From: a virus
Length of the DNA: 38,776 nucleotides
Strand: one strand, 5' to 3'
IMG/VR virus record: IMGVR_UViG_3300027792_000041
Span: 1 to 38,776 of that record
Shown here: piece by piece, positions 1 through 6,100 of the stretch
Position numbering within the stretch: the stretch's first letter is position 1
How the letters are laid out: each line of letters begins with the position of its first letter
Made by a program: the position numbers and the translations under genes
Notes under the pieces: generated by a model
What the model saw: only the letters and a program-made list of their open reading frames with translations
What the model was told of the DNA's origin: nothing
Databases searched by the model: none

Positions 1-2
1 CC

Positions 3-92
3 AATAAAAAACTGACGCAGGACGAACTACGCCGCTATGAATGGATCACGGCGAACCAAGAATTTTTTATAAGTCACAGGTACGGGTGGTAA
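3..92 (+). CDS. small hypothetical protein, 3' part (5' end lies at the other contig end)
   Basis: This is the tail of a 34-residue basic peptide whose complete copy is at 38564-38668. Here the first four codons are cut off by the contig edge, and the stop is the TAA at 90-92. It is the first gene of the rightward early operon once the ends are joined. No family is recognised. The sequence is charged and polar, with no membrane segment or cysteines. Confidence 0.6.
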   Translation, partial: NKKLTQDELRRYEWITANQEFFISHRYGW

Positions 93-97
93 GAACA

Positions 98-190
98 ATG
101 ACTGATTCTATTTATGAGTTTGAACAAGCGAAACTGCGGGCACAACACAACCCCACCATGTTCTATTTCAACGAATATATGGAGGACTAA
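98..190 (+). CDS. 30-aa hypothetical protein (left allele)
   Basis: The ATG at 98 follows a GGTGGT Shine-Dalgarno at 84-89 (8 nt spacing) and opens a 30-codon frame rich in acidic and aromatic residues. Support that it is real comes from the second copy at 38674-38766. Seven nucleotide differences alter six codons: three changes are silent and three replace residues (Thr to Ala, Met to Thr, Glu to Asp). The frame stays open with no indel, which fits coding constraint. Function unknown. Confidence 0.65.
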   Translation: MTDSIYEFEQAKLRAQHNPTMFYFNEYMED

Positions 191-198
191 GAAAAACC

Positions 199-357
199 AT
201 GACCTACTACGATTTCATAATCAAAGGCAAAATCAACACCTACAGCGAGGACGATGCGATAGACATAGCGAACTCCGCACTTGAGGATGCTGGTTTCGAT
301 GTGAACACAATACATACGGACAACATCGTTGAAACACAGAAGAAGGTGCATAAATGA
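199..357 (+). CDS. 52-aa hypothetical acidic protein
   Basis: The ATG at 199 follows GGAGG at 181-185, and the stop overlaps the next start in an ATGA (354-357). The 52-residue product begins MTYYDFIIKGKI and continues with an acidic helix-like stretch (SEDDAIDIANSALEDAGFDV). It resembles small ferredoxin-fold-like phage early proteins in overall pattern, but no family can be named. Translational coupling to the next gene indicates one operon. Confidence 0.65.
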   Translation: MTYYDFIIKGKINTYSEDDAIDIANSALEDAGFDVNTIHTDNIVETQKKVHK

Positions 358-611
358 AACAGAACAGTATCATACTTGAGATAGGTCGTGTACATCACAG
401 CCCAGCGCAGCCCTGGAAGACACAGTTCATGATAACAGTACATAACAGTATTGATGATATTAAGTCTTATCCAAATAACAACAGCGAAGAACAGCCGGAC
501 TACAAAGAGGCGGAGGAACTAGAAGTGATACTGGAGAACATACGGACTTACCTGTTGACACGACAACCGCATAAAGATGTATCTGTTGATATAATCAAGG
601 AGTCAGAGTAA
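354..611 (+). CDS. 85-aa hypothetical early protein
   Basis: It starts in an ATGA overlap with the previous gene. The 85-residue protein has a beta-type N-terminal half (NSIILEIGRV, WKTQFMITVHN) and an acidic helical C-terminal half (residues 45-70). It has no cysteines and no membrane segment. Function is not recognised. The start is fixed by the overlap. Confidence 0.7.
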   Translation: MKQNSIILEIGRVHHSPAQPWKTQFMITVHNSIDDIKSYPNNNSEEQPDYKEAEELEVILENIRTYLLTRQPHKDVSVDIIKESE

Positions 612-612
612 C

Positions 613-885
613 ATGTTACAGAACAAACAATGGGGGGTGCGGGCTTCAACAAAACATTTTGATTCACATCCAGTGTTTTTTTTCCGCACCTCCACAAATT
701 TTTTTTCACGCTTATTTTGTAATCCCATCGGGCAGGGGAAAAAAAAGGGCATCCATCGTATTTTTGGTCATATACCTCCCAAACCCCTGCCTTTTTCTCA
801 TTATGTTAACTGTAACCGTTTTGTTAAATGGGCGCGGAGACAGGGTCTTCGTGTCTGTTTTGTAAAAATAGGTGGTGAAAAATAA
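613..885 (+). CDS. doubtful 90-aa ORF overlying two GC-rich hairpins
   Basis: An ATG at 613, one base after the previous stop, opens 90 codons that end three bases before the next gene's start. The C-terminal part (NRFVKWARRQGLRVCFVKIGG) looks protein-like. The first 60 codons run over 8-base T and A tracts and two long inverted repeats (633-693 and 731-791), giving an odd mixture of Phe, Lys and Pro. Either this is a real small basic protein, or the region is mainly a structured RNA or terminator and the frame is open by chance. Confidence 0.3.
   Translation: MLQNKQWGVRASTKHFDSHPVFFFRTSTNFFSRLFCNPIGQGKKKGIHRIFGHIPPKPLPFSHYVNCNRFVKWARRQGLRVCFVKIGGEK
633..693 (+). other. GC-rich long-loop hairpin A followed by a T8 tract
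   Basis: GGGGGTGCGG at 633-642 can pair with CCGCACCTCC at 684-693: 10 bp including one G-U pair. The loop is 41 nt, and ACAAATTTTTTTT follows at once. A stem this GC-rich stands out in an AT-rich virus. It could be a transcription terminator or attenuator inside the early operon, or the 3' end of a small RNA. It overlaps the doubtful ORF at 613-885. Confidence 0.55.
731..791 (+). other. GC-rich long-loop hairpin B followed by TTTTT
   Basis: GGCAGGGG at 731-738 is the exact reverse complement of CCCCTGCC at 784-791, with a 45-nt loop that itself holds a GGG/CCC pair. TTTTTCTC follows directly. The architecture repeats hairpin A 98 bp upstream: G-rich arm, 40-45 nt loop, C-rich arm, T tract. 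This suggests a tandem pair of RNA elements. Confidence 0.5.
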
Positions 886-888
886 TTT

Positions 889-1302
889 ATGCAACGAGAA
901 CTTGATAATGAATTTTGGGAAAAAAAAGACGTGAGAATAGCACGACAAAGCAGCTGGAAAAACAGCTGTGAACTAGTCGCAGCATTCACAAACGCTGGTT
1001 TCTACAAAGACAAAGCAGAGGCGATGGAAGACGCCTACGGCATAAAGAACATGATAATGGACGACATATACAAGAACATGGACGCGTCAGGAACGCCGGG
1101 AATGCCCCGCCAAGGCACGAAGTCCAAAGAAACGGGCTCGGCGACAGACCGGCAAAAGAAAGCGGTGTTTGCAATCATTTGGGGCAATAACGGTAATGAA
1201 GAATTAGCTGATAAACTCACTGTCACACGGCAAACATTAGATGATTTGACATTTGAGGAGGCATCCAGTTTCATAGAATCATATGGTATGAAAAAACAAT
1301 AA
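889..1302 (+). CDS. putative ssDNA-annealing/binding accessory protein with C-terminal DUF3072-like motif
   Basis: The start at 889 follows GGTGGTG at 872-878. The 137-residue protein has three parts. An N-terminal helical segment (RIARQSSWKNSCELVAAFTNAG, about 17-38) resembles the RQ-x-AL-x-x-A-x-x helix often found beside viral and archaeal single-strand-binding or RecT-type proteins. A Gly/Pro/Ser linker covers about 66-84. The C-terminal module (ATDRQKKAVFAIIWGNN ... LTFEEASSFIESY) matches the ATEKQ-x-x-A ... LSK-EAS-x-LI pattern of DUF3072-like tails. No OB fold is evident. A role in recombination or replication is inferred from the motif pattern alone. Confidence 0.6.
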   Translation: MQRELDNEFWEKKDVRIARQSSWKNSCELVAAFTNAGFYKDKAEAMEDAYGIKNMIMDDIYKNMDASGTPGMPRQGTKSKETGSATDRQKKAVFAIIWGNNGNEELADKLTVTRQTLDDLTFEEASSFIESYGMKKQ

Positions 1303-1321
1303 GAAAAGGAGAAGAAAAAAC

Positions 1322-1486
1322 ATGAATAAAAAAATGTATGCATTAATAGCTTTTTTTGCAGGTTGTATGAATATACCGATGATAATAATAAATTTTTATG
1401 CCGATAGTCTAGGGGGAATGTGTATATCCATTGGTTTTATGTTGATAAGTTGGGGGATAGCTGGATTAATTTCAAATAAAAAATAG
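1322..1486 (+). CDS. 54-aa small membrane protein
   Basis: The ATG at 1322 follows AAAAGGAGAAG at 1305-1315. The 54-residue product has two hydrophobic segments: about residues 5-27 (YALIAFFAGCMNIPMIII) and 31-50 (GGMCISIGFMLISWGIAGLI), with a short loop and a Lys tail, so it is a two-pass membrane peptide. Its stop abuts the extended frame of the next gene. Function is unknown. Holin-like toxicity, host-membrane modification or superinfection exclusion are possible. Confidence 0.65.
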   Translation: MNKKMYALIAFFAGCMNIPMIIINFYADSLGGMCISIGFMLISWGIAGLISNKK

Positions 1487-1528
1487 TTGGTTGGTCTCAC
1501 ACTGTGGAGGGTGAAGGGGACGATAAAC

Positions 1529-1783
1529 ATGATGTCAGAGGAGATGATGAGGCGGTATAACGAGTTCAAAGACTACTGCACAAAAAATGATATAGATGGT
1601 TTTCGGACTCGTTATTTCCATCTTAAGACAAACAACAACGACCATCTGCAGCGGAACAAGTTCAACACAGACCGTTGGTCTTCGTATAATATCAGGGATT
1701 TCTGCCGCATTGGTGTGGGGTTGGGTGACTTGTTTATTGCGCATAGGAACAACCGGGCTTTTTATTATCGTTGGAGGGAATGA
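1529..1783 (+). CDS. 84-aa hypothetical basic protein
   Basis: I place the start at the ATG at 1529, preceded by GGAGGGTGAAGGGG at 1506-1519. The frame is open further upstream to a TTG, but the Shine-Dalgarno favours 1529. The product starts MMSEEMMRRYNEFKDYC, is rich in Arg, Asn and aromatics, and ends in a basic tail (NNRAFYYRWRE). It may bind nucleic acid; no family is recognised. Confidence 0.6.
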   Translation: MMSEEMMRRYNEFKDYCTKNDIDGFRTRYFHLKTNNNDHLQRNKFNTDRWSSYNIRDFCRIGVGLGDLFIAHRNNRAFYYRWRE

Positions 1784-1787
1784 TTAT

Positions 1788-1928
1788 ATGACTAAGAAAG
1801 GAGCTGATTTTAAGACGGATCGTTGTTTGTTGTGTGGTAGTCCGTGTACTGGTACGTATTGTCGTAGTTGTTTTAGTGGTGATCGTTATCGTTGGACTAG
1901 GCGTTATAATAAGAAGGTTGTAAGGTAA
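1788..1928 (+). CDS. 46-aa mini zinc-ribbon protein
   Basis: The ATG at 1788 follows TTGGAGGGA at 1771-1779. The 46 residues contain CLLCGSPCTGTYCRSC, a compact cluster of five cysteines including two Cys-x2-Cys knuckles, followed by an Arg/Lys-rich tail (RYRWTRRYNKKVVR). A zinc-stabilised nucleic-acid or protein adaptor is likely. Codons are strongly T/G-ending, unlike the A/C-rich neighbours, which suggests a different recent origin. It is one of six such mini zinc proteins in this genome. Confidence 0.7.
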   Translation: MTKKGADFKTDRCLLCGSPCTGTYCRSCFSGDRYRWTRRYNKKVVR

Positions 1929-1941
1929 TGGTGAAAGTAAA

Positions 1942-2067
1942 ATGAAACATATTGAAGTTACATTAACGAAAAATGAATATGATTTGCTTATAGATATTCT
2001 TGAACATGCAAACTGCGAGAAGGAAGAAGGAACAACATTACATTCTCTTATAGTACAGTTAAGGTAA
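1942..2067 (+). CDS. 41-aa hypothetical protein
   Basis: The ATG at 1942 follows AATGGTGAAAG at 1927-1937, a weak ribosome-binding site. The 41-residue product has a short beta-strand start (MKHIEVTLTKNEYD) then a helix (LLIDILEHANCEK). This is the common layout of short phage early peptides of the type 'beta strand, then E-x-x-x-L-x-x-x-L helix'. No function is recognised. Confidence 0.55.
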   Translation: MKHIEVTLTKNEYDLLIDILEHANCEKEEGTTLHSLIVQLR

Positions 2068-2344
2068 AACATAAAGGAAAAAATCATGACTAAGTTACAG
2101 CAAGAGAAAACAACAACGGAAACATTCCACCAAAATGCGAGTTATTTATATACAGTTTGCATAAAAACGGAAAAACATTTAACATTTAAACAAAACAAAA
2201 GGAAAAAATATATAAGACATCTCATCTATGTGTACATGACACATGTCAAATATATATCTGTTAACAATTTATCTCGCCTTTATTATATAATTTTAGTCAT
2301 GTACATGAGCAAACTCATGTATACACAACGGGAGTGTGACCCTT
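2068..2344 (+). promoter_or_regulatory. intergenic control region with TATA boxes and CATG palindromes
   Basis: This 277-bp AT-rich stretch has TATA-like boxes at 2206-2218 and 2281-2290. It also has ACATG-ACA-CATGT at 2234-2246 (perfect inverted repeat), TCATGTACATGA at 2297-2308 (perfect palindrome) and a half site TCATGTA at 2315-2321. The second TATA box is about 55-60 bp before the GTG at 2345, leaving room for a short leader with GGGAGTGTGA. I read it as the promoter and operator of the methyltransferase operon. A frame open across it (2086-2355) has an implausible composition and is not called. Confidence 0.5.
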
Positions 2345-2491
2345 GTGAAACTTAATTTTTTTGAGGATCATATCCGAGTTGACCTTGAAAAAAAGGATTT
2401 TTTAGAAATCGCAGACGAGTTCATAAAAGAAAACAAAACACAATACAAAAATTTTTGTGGAGGAAACTATGGAAAAAATAGGAGTACGTAA
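2345..2491 (+). CDS. 48-aa hypothetical protein, GTG start
   Basis: The GTG at 2345 is preceded by GGGAGTGTGA at 2330-2339. The product is 48 residues and begins VKLNFFEDHIRVDLEKKDFLE, an amphipathic beta/helix pattern with an acidic and basic mix. The following gene starts inside it (2469) from GGAGG at 2459-2463, so the two are translationally linked. First gene after the control region; function unknown. Confidence 0.55.
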   Translation: MKLNFFEDHIRVDLEKKDFLEIADEFIKENKTQYKNFCGGNYGKNRST

Positions 2492-2603
2492 CGCAGAACA
2501 ACTATTCCCCATGTGTGGAATAAGTTTGGAGGACAAAGACTGGGATGGAATAGACCATTGGATGAGGATGCAACATGAGCGAGATATACTGCCCAAGATG
2601 TAA
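2469..2603 (+). CDS. 44-aa hypothetical protein
   Basis: The ATG at 2469 has a strong Shine-Dalgarno (GTGGAGGA, 2457-2464). The 44-residue product is acidic and contains a Trp/Asp-rich middle (LEDKDWDGIDHWM). It overlaps the previous gene by 23 nt and the next by 29 nt in different frames, so start and stop are constrained by neighbours. No family is recognised. Confidence 0.5.
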   Translation: MEKIGVRNAEQLFPMCGISLEDKDWDGIDHWMRMQHERDILPKM

Positions 2604-2763
2604 AACAAGTTTTGTGCCGACAGAGCCGGATACACACCACTTCTACATGTGCCCACACTGCGGATACATAATAGAAAACACAGGCTTCAACAGGTTCAGC
2701 CACAGAAAAACCACAGGGTACAGGCAGACACATACGGGCAAGCGTTCGGTGGAGGGGTTGTAG
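2575..2763 (+). CDS. 62-aa zinc-ribbon protein
   Basis: The product begins MSEIYCPRCKTSFVPTEP and continues with YMCPHCGYII: two Cys-Pro-x-Cys knuckles about 22 residues apart, a classic C4 zinc ribbon, followed by a basic Gly/Thr/Arg tail. The GTG of the methyltransferase overlaps its TAG stop by one base (TAGTG). It may be an accessory or targeting factor for the enzyme or a general nucleic-acid binder; that link rests only on adjacency. Confidence 0.75.
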   Translation: MSEIYCPRCKTSFVPTEPDTHHFYMCPHCGYIIENTGFNRFSHRKTTGYRQTHTGKRSVEGL

Positions 2764-4034
2764 TGCTTGAACTCGATAAAATCTATTGTATGGATTGCCT
2801 GGAGGGGATAAAACAGATTGAAGAAAACAGTGTTGATGCTGTTGTCACTGACCCTCCGTATGAGCTTGGGTTCATGGGTAAGAAATGGGATGCGACAGGA
2901 ATCTCCTATAATGTCGGATTGTGGGTTGGGGTTTTGCGTGTCCTGAAACCAGGCGGTCACTTGCTTAGTTTTGGTGGCTCTAGGACATATCATAGAATGG
3001 CGTGTGCTATCGAGGACGCGGGGTTCGAGATACGGGATATGATTAACTGGATATACGGGTCAGGGTTTCCGAAAAGCCTCAACATAGGAAAAGCGATTGA
3101 TAAGTTACAAGGGAATGAGAGAGAGGTTATTGGAGAACTTAGGGCAGGCTCAACGGCTATGGGACAAAACTCTGGGTGGAATGAACACAAAAATAAAACA
3201 GTGATGGATTTAACCAAAGGCACTTCCGATTGGGAGGGTTGGGGTACTGCTCTTAAGCCCGCGCATGAGCCAGTTGTGTTGGCTCGTAAGCCGTTGTCTG
3301 AAGGGACGGTAGCGGAGAATGTTTTGCGGTGGGGTGTTGGTGGGTTGAATATCGATGGATGCAGAATAACAACAAAAGAGAATCTGAATGGTGGTGCATA
3401 TTCAAAAGGGGATTACAACACAGACGGAAAAGTTTTGGAACTTGGACTTAAAAGGCAAGAGGGGAAATATCAACAACCTCTTGGTCGTTTTCCTGCGAAC
3501 CTCATACACGATGGAAGCCCAGAGGTTGTAGAGTTATTCCCAGAAACAGGACAACCTTGTGGAAGTATTAAAAAAACAACACATAGAGACGGAATGTTTC
3601 ATATTGGTCAACCTGGAAAAATCTATACAGAAGAAGATGGAAATAATCATTCTGCCTCACGGTTTTTTTATTGTGCGAAAAGCTCAAAGAGTGAACGTGA
3701 CATGGGATGCGACACAAACGATGGAAGATACATGGATGAAAGTCGTATAGTTGGTTCCCCTGGGGGAACCAACCCTCGTAATCGTGGTGCAGAAAACAAA
3801 AGAAACAATTTCCATCCCACTGTCAAACCTCTTACCCTCATGGAATACCTCATAAAACTCGTTACAAAAGAAAATCAGGTTGTTCTTGACCCGTTCATCG
3901 GAAGCGGGACGACAGCGTTATCTTGCAAGAGGATGAATCGTCATTATATTGGTTTTGAGTTGAACCCTGAGTATTGTAAGATAGCGAACAAACGCCTTAC
4001 GAACGTACCGCAACGACTGGAGGTCTTTGGATGA
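2763..4034 (+). CDS. beta-class DNA methyltransferase (N6-adenine or N4-cytosine)
   Basis: I set the start at the GTG at 2763 (product VLELDKIYCMDCLEGI), preceded by GGTGGAGGGG at 2748-2757; an earlier in-frame ATG would overlap the zinc-ribbon gene. The 423-residue enzyme has the catalytic TDPPY motif at about 29-33. Its AdoMet-binding motif (DPFIGSGTT, about 376-384) is near the C terminus, followed by HYIGFELNPEYCKIA. The order motif IV then motif I defines the beta class. The long middle part (FLNWIYGSGFPKS-type region, PAHEPVVLARKP) is typical of phage and archaeal solitary methylases. No restriction endonuclease gene is adjacent, so it probably protects viral DNA or marks it. Confidence 0.92.
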   Translation: MLELDKIYCMDCLEGIKQIEENSVDAVVTDPPYELGFMGKKWDATGISYNVGLWVGVLRVLKPGGHLLSFGGSRTYHRMACAIEDAGFEIRDMINWIYGSGFPKSLNIGKAIDKLQGNEREVIGELRAGSTAMGQNSGWNEHKNKTVMDLTKGTSDWEGWGTALKPAHEPVVLARKPLSEGTVAENVLRWGVGGLNIDGCRITTKENLNGGAYSKGDYNTDGKVLELGLKRQEGKYQQPLGRFPANLIHDGSPEVVELFPETGQPCGSIKKTTHRDGMFHIGQPGKIYTEEDGNNHSASRFFYCAKSSKSERDMGCDTNDGRYMDESRIVGSPGGTNPRNRGAENKRNNFHPTVKPLTLMEYLIKLVTKENQVVLDPFIGSGTTALSCKRMNRHYIGFELNPEYCKIANKRLTNVPQRLEVFG

Positions 4035-4498
4035 AAAAAGAGTGTACTACTACTAATTGTAACACGTTACGTAACACGTTACATTATAACAATACAATAC
4101 AATACAATAACAATGATACAGTTGTTTTTTCTATACGTGTACCCCGTTATGTGCGGGATTACTTCAAGGAAAACGGGTTGAGTTTCAGCAAAATCTTGTT
4201 GGATTTTTATTATCATCAGCGTGAGAATCAGATCAGAAAGTTACAGGAGGAGATACAGGAGTTGGAGAATTGTGTTACAAATAAGCGTATAAAAGTAACA
4301 CAACTTATGTCACAAGTAACTCAAAACAACGATATTTGTAACACACTTTTAGACACTTTTAAACAACAGGGACGAGACATCAACAACCCGACACAGCAAG
4401 ACCGGTTCTGGATTAAAAGTCAACTGGAGAATAATAGTATCCAGAATATGAGTGTAACAAGTTTTATTGATTATTGTAAACAAAAAAAGGAGAAATAA
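4031..4498 (+). CDS. ribbon-helix-helix-like DNA-binding protein with coiled coil
   Basis: It starts in an ATGA overlap with the methyltransferase. The 155-residue product has three parts. Residues 1-28 form an odd Asn/Thr/Cys-rich leader with the repeated NTL[RH] peptide. An RHH/CopG-like segment (TVVFSIRVPRYVRDYFKENGLSFSKILLDFYYHQRE, about 30-65) follows: one beta strand and two helices. A coiled coil covers about 66-100 and a polar tail follows. RHH proteins usually bind short tandem palindromes as dimers of dimers, and two perfect tandem palindromes lie in this gene's own first codons, suggesting autoregulation or segregation (ParG-like). RHH assignment is by pattern only. Confidence 0.7.
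   Translation: MKKECTTTNCNTLRNTLHYNNTIQYNNNDTVVFSIRVPRYVRDYFKENGLSFSKILLDFYYHQRENQIRKLQEEIQELENCVTNKRIKVTQLMSQVTQNNDICNTLLDTFKQQGRDINNPTQQDRFWIKSQLENNSIQNMSVTSFIDYCKQKKEK
4059..4082 (+). promoter_or_regulatory. tandem 12-bp palindromes, putative RHH operator
   Basis: GTAACACGTTAC occurs twice back to back (4059-4070 and 4071-4082). Each copy has inverted arms GTAAC/GTTAC around a 2-bp centre. More copies of the arm sequence GTAACAC/GTGTTAC lie further into the same gene at 4272, 4295 and 4338, with one-mismatch copies at 4316 and 4454. The site encodes part of the regulator's N terminus. Confidence 0.55.
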
Positions 4499-4526
4499 AT
4501 ATGATTATCGAGGGTGGTGATGATAA

Positions 4527-4808
4527 ATGAAAGAAAAAATATTAGATATATTTAATGAACGTACGCCAGTAACTTTTCAAATTCCAACAACAGATAAAGA
4601 TACAATAAAAATAGAGTGGGAATTTGAAATAAAACAAGGCGAGGAATGGTTTCTCAAACATATGCGCCCGACATCCATGTGTTGGTCAGCAACTAAAGGA
4701 GGACCCATACAAGTCACTGCGAATTTTGAACAATATAAACCAACCACGTGGGAATTATTCAAGGATTGGTTGCACTCCAAAATATTCAGACATGAACGAT
4801 ATTGGTGA
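4527..4808 (+). CDS. 93-aa hypothetical protein
   Basis: The ATG at 4527 follows GGGTGGTGATGA at 4511-4522. The 93-residue protein has a beta-rich core (VTFQIPTTDKDTIKIEWEFEIKQGEEWFLKHM) with many Trp residues, including a late WELFKDWL helix. It has no membrane segment or cysteine cluster. Function is not recognised. A 9-codon frame (4501-4530) overlaps its start and is probably just the leader. Confidence 0.7.
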   Translation: MKEKILDIFNERTPVTFQIPTTDKDTIKIEWEFEIKQGEEWFLKHMRPTSMCWSATKGGPIQVTANFEQYKPTTWELFKDWLHSKIFRHERYW

Positions 4809-4814
4809 GATGAT

Positions 4815-4940
4815 ATGCAGATACAAACCAATGAATCCAAAACTGAAATCGATTTGAAGAATATCGAGAGCGAACAATTGTATTATATTTTTATGGAGGA
4901 GATACGGCAGATATACAGTCTGTGGAGGAATTTCGAGTGA
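4815..4940 (+). CDS. 41-aa hypothetical helical protein
   Basis: The ATG at 4815 follows TTGGTGAGATGAT. The 41 residues form an acidic helix-rich peptide (TEIDLKNIESEQLYYIFMEEIRQIYSLW). The downstream GTG of the next gene lies inside its stop (GAGTGA), so translation is coupled. Short and unrecognised, but the frame is compact and fits the operon. Confidence 0.5.
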   Translation: MQIQTNESKTEIDLKNIESEQLYYIFMEEIRQIYSLWRNFE

Positions 4941-5074
4941 ACTGTCCGAAGTGCAATAGTGAATGTGATGTTTTCCGTTCGACAGGCGGGTACAGGTGTT
5001 ATTGGTGTAAACGATGTATCCGCATGGTGCATGTTGAAAGAATAATAGATGGGGATGGTGAGAACAAAAAATGA
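4937..5074 (+). CDS. 45-aa zinc-ribbon protein, GTG start
   Basis: The GTG at 4937 is preceded by TGTGGAGGAA (4921-4930), an ideal Shine-Dalgarno. The 45-residue product has CPKCNSEC near the N terminus and CYWCKRC after a TGGYR turn: two knuckles of a compact C4 zinc ribbon. This resembles the minimal 'CPxC...CxxC' ribbon of transposase or TFIIB-like proteins. Its stop overlaps the next start (ATGA at 5071-5074). Confidence 0.7.
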   Translation: MNCPKCNSECDVFRSTGGYRCYWCKRCIRMVHVERIIDGDGENKK

Positions 5075-5274
5075 AGATGAAGATGAAGGCGACCAACGGG
5101 GATAACTATGACGTGTTTTTTTATGGTGTCCCTCATGAGGTTGCGTGTGAGCTGGTGGTTTTCAGGGATTATGTCCGGCGTTGGTCTGACAGCAGGGGTG
5201 AACATAAACAGAAAATAATGGTGGATAAGAGTACGTCTGATTTGATTGACCGGATTGTTATGATGGACCGGTGA
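5071..5274 (+). CDS. 67-aa hypothetical protein
   Basis: It begins in an ATGA overlap (MKMKMKATNGDNYDVFFYGVPHEV). The 67 residues suggest a beta hairpin followed by helices (ELVVFRDYVRRW, SDLIDRIVMM). It directly precedes the metallophosphoesterase gene with a 19-base gap. No family is recognised. Confidence 0.65.
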   Translation: MKMKMKATNGDNYDVFFYGVPHEVACELVVFRDYVRRWSDSRGEHKQKIMVDKSTSDLIDRIVMMDR

Positions 5275-5293
5275 AAAGGATGGGAGTAGATAA

Positions 5294-6100
5294 ATGAAGA
5301 CAGAATGGGTGAAGATACCGTATAAAAGCAGGTTGGATGAGTTCAGCATAGTACCCTTAGGCGATTCACATATCGGCAACAAGGGGTGTGAACGGCAGAA
5401 GTTAAAGGATATGGTGCAATGGATAAAGGATAAGCCGAATTGTTATTGGATAGGGATGGGTGATTATGTGGACTGCATAAATTATACGGATAAACGGTTT
5501 GACCCGGCTACGATTGAAACTAAGTATCTGCAGGATTTGAGTAATTGTGTGCCGATGCAGGTATATGATGCGATAAATATTCTAAGACCAATCAGAGACA
5601 AGTGTCTGGGGATGCACAGGGGTAATCATGAAGAAAAAATCCGGCTGAACTACCATTTTGATGTGATGCATGAGTTTGAGAAGGAGTTGGGTGTGAAACT
5701 CTTAGAAGACTCTGCGTTGATACGTCTTACGTTTGCCCGTGAGGGGAGCAACGAGAAGAACGCCTTTGACATATTTAGTATGCATGGTCGTGTAGGTGGA
5801 CGTAAAGGTGGCAATAAAATAAATTGGTTAGAGGATCTGATAGGGTATGTTAACGCCGATATTTATCTTATAGCACATGCGCACATCAAGGCATCTGAGA
5901 TTAAGACGCAGTTATATGGTGATAACAAGGTGCATATCAAACAGAAGAAGAAGGTGTTGGGTGTCACAGGTAGTTTTATGCGGGGTTACACGGAGGATAC
6001 TAGTTCGTATGTTGAGAAATGGATGCTCCCGCCGACTGATATTGGTGTGATTAAACTTGTGATAATCCCGAATCGTGGTGATGTTCATGTTTCATTATGA
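5294..6100 (+). CDS. calcineurin-like metallophosphoesterase
   Basis: The 268-residue protein carries the full two-metal signature: GDSHIG (Asp24, His26), GMGDYVD (Asp57), GNHE (Asn111, His112), MHGR (His164) and HAH (His195, His197). Phage and archaeal virus members of this family act as phosphodiesterases or phosphatases on nucleotides or nucleic-acid ends; the substrate here is unknown. The start follows AAAGGATGGGAG at 5275-5286. Its last residues (NRGDVHVSL) resemble the last residues of the next gene, the homing endonuclease (HRGVDYVSL). That could be a trace of an insertion event. Confidence 0.93.
   Translation: MKTEWVKIPYKSRLDEFSIVPLGDSHIGNKGCERQKLKDMVQWIKDKPNCYWIGMGDYVDCINYTDKRFDPATIETKYLQDLSNCVPMQVYDAINILRPIRDKCLGMHRGNHEEKIRLNYHFDVMHEFEKELGVKLLEDSALIRLTFAREGSNEKNAFDIFSMHGRVGGRKGGNKINWLEDLIGYVNADIYLIAHAHIKASEIKTQLYGDNKVHIKQKKKVLGVTGSFMRGYTEDTSSYVEKWMLPPTDIGVIKLVIIPNRGDVHVSL

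Larger units (their letters stand above)
1..200. repeat. terminal direct repeat, left copy (imperfect)
   Basis: Bases 1-200 match 38577-38776 without indels but with seven substitutions, at positions 127, 142, 155, 159, 160, 172 and 175. All seven lie inside the small ORF at 98-190; the first 126 bases are identical. Such an overlap is what an assembler leaves on a circular or circularly permuted genome. The mismatches suggest the two ends came from slightly different strains, or that the genome truly has an imperfect terminal repeat. The repeat carries the end of one small gene, one whole small gene and the start codon of a third. Confidence 0.95.

Noticed and set aside
1734-2087. 117-codon leftward Thr/Ile/Ser-rich frame
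   Set aside because: It is antisense to the mini zinc-ribbon gene and its neighbour; repetitive TTT/ACT-type translation indicates a shadow.
2086-2355. 90-codon rightward frame across the methyltransferase control region
   Set aside because: It runs through TATA boxes and palindromes, its translation is a low-complexity Tyr/Lys/Met mix, and it overlaps the better supported GTG start at 2345.
4501-4530. 9-codon frame before the gene at 4527
   Set aside because: Too short to support as a gene; the sequence is explained as the ribosome site region of the next gene.
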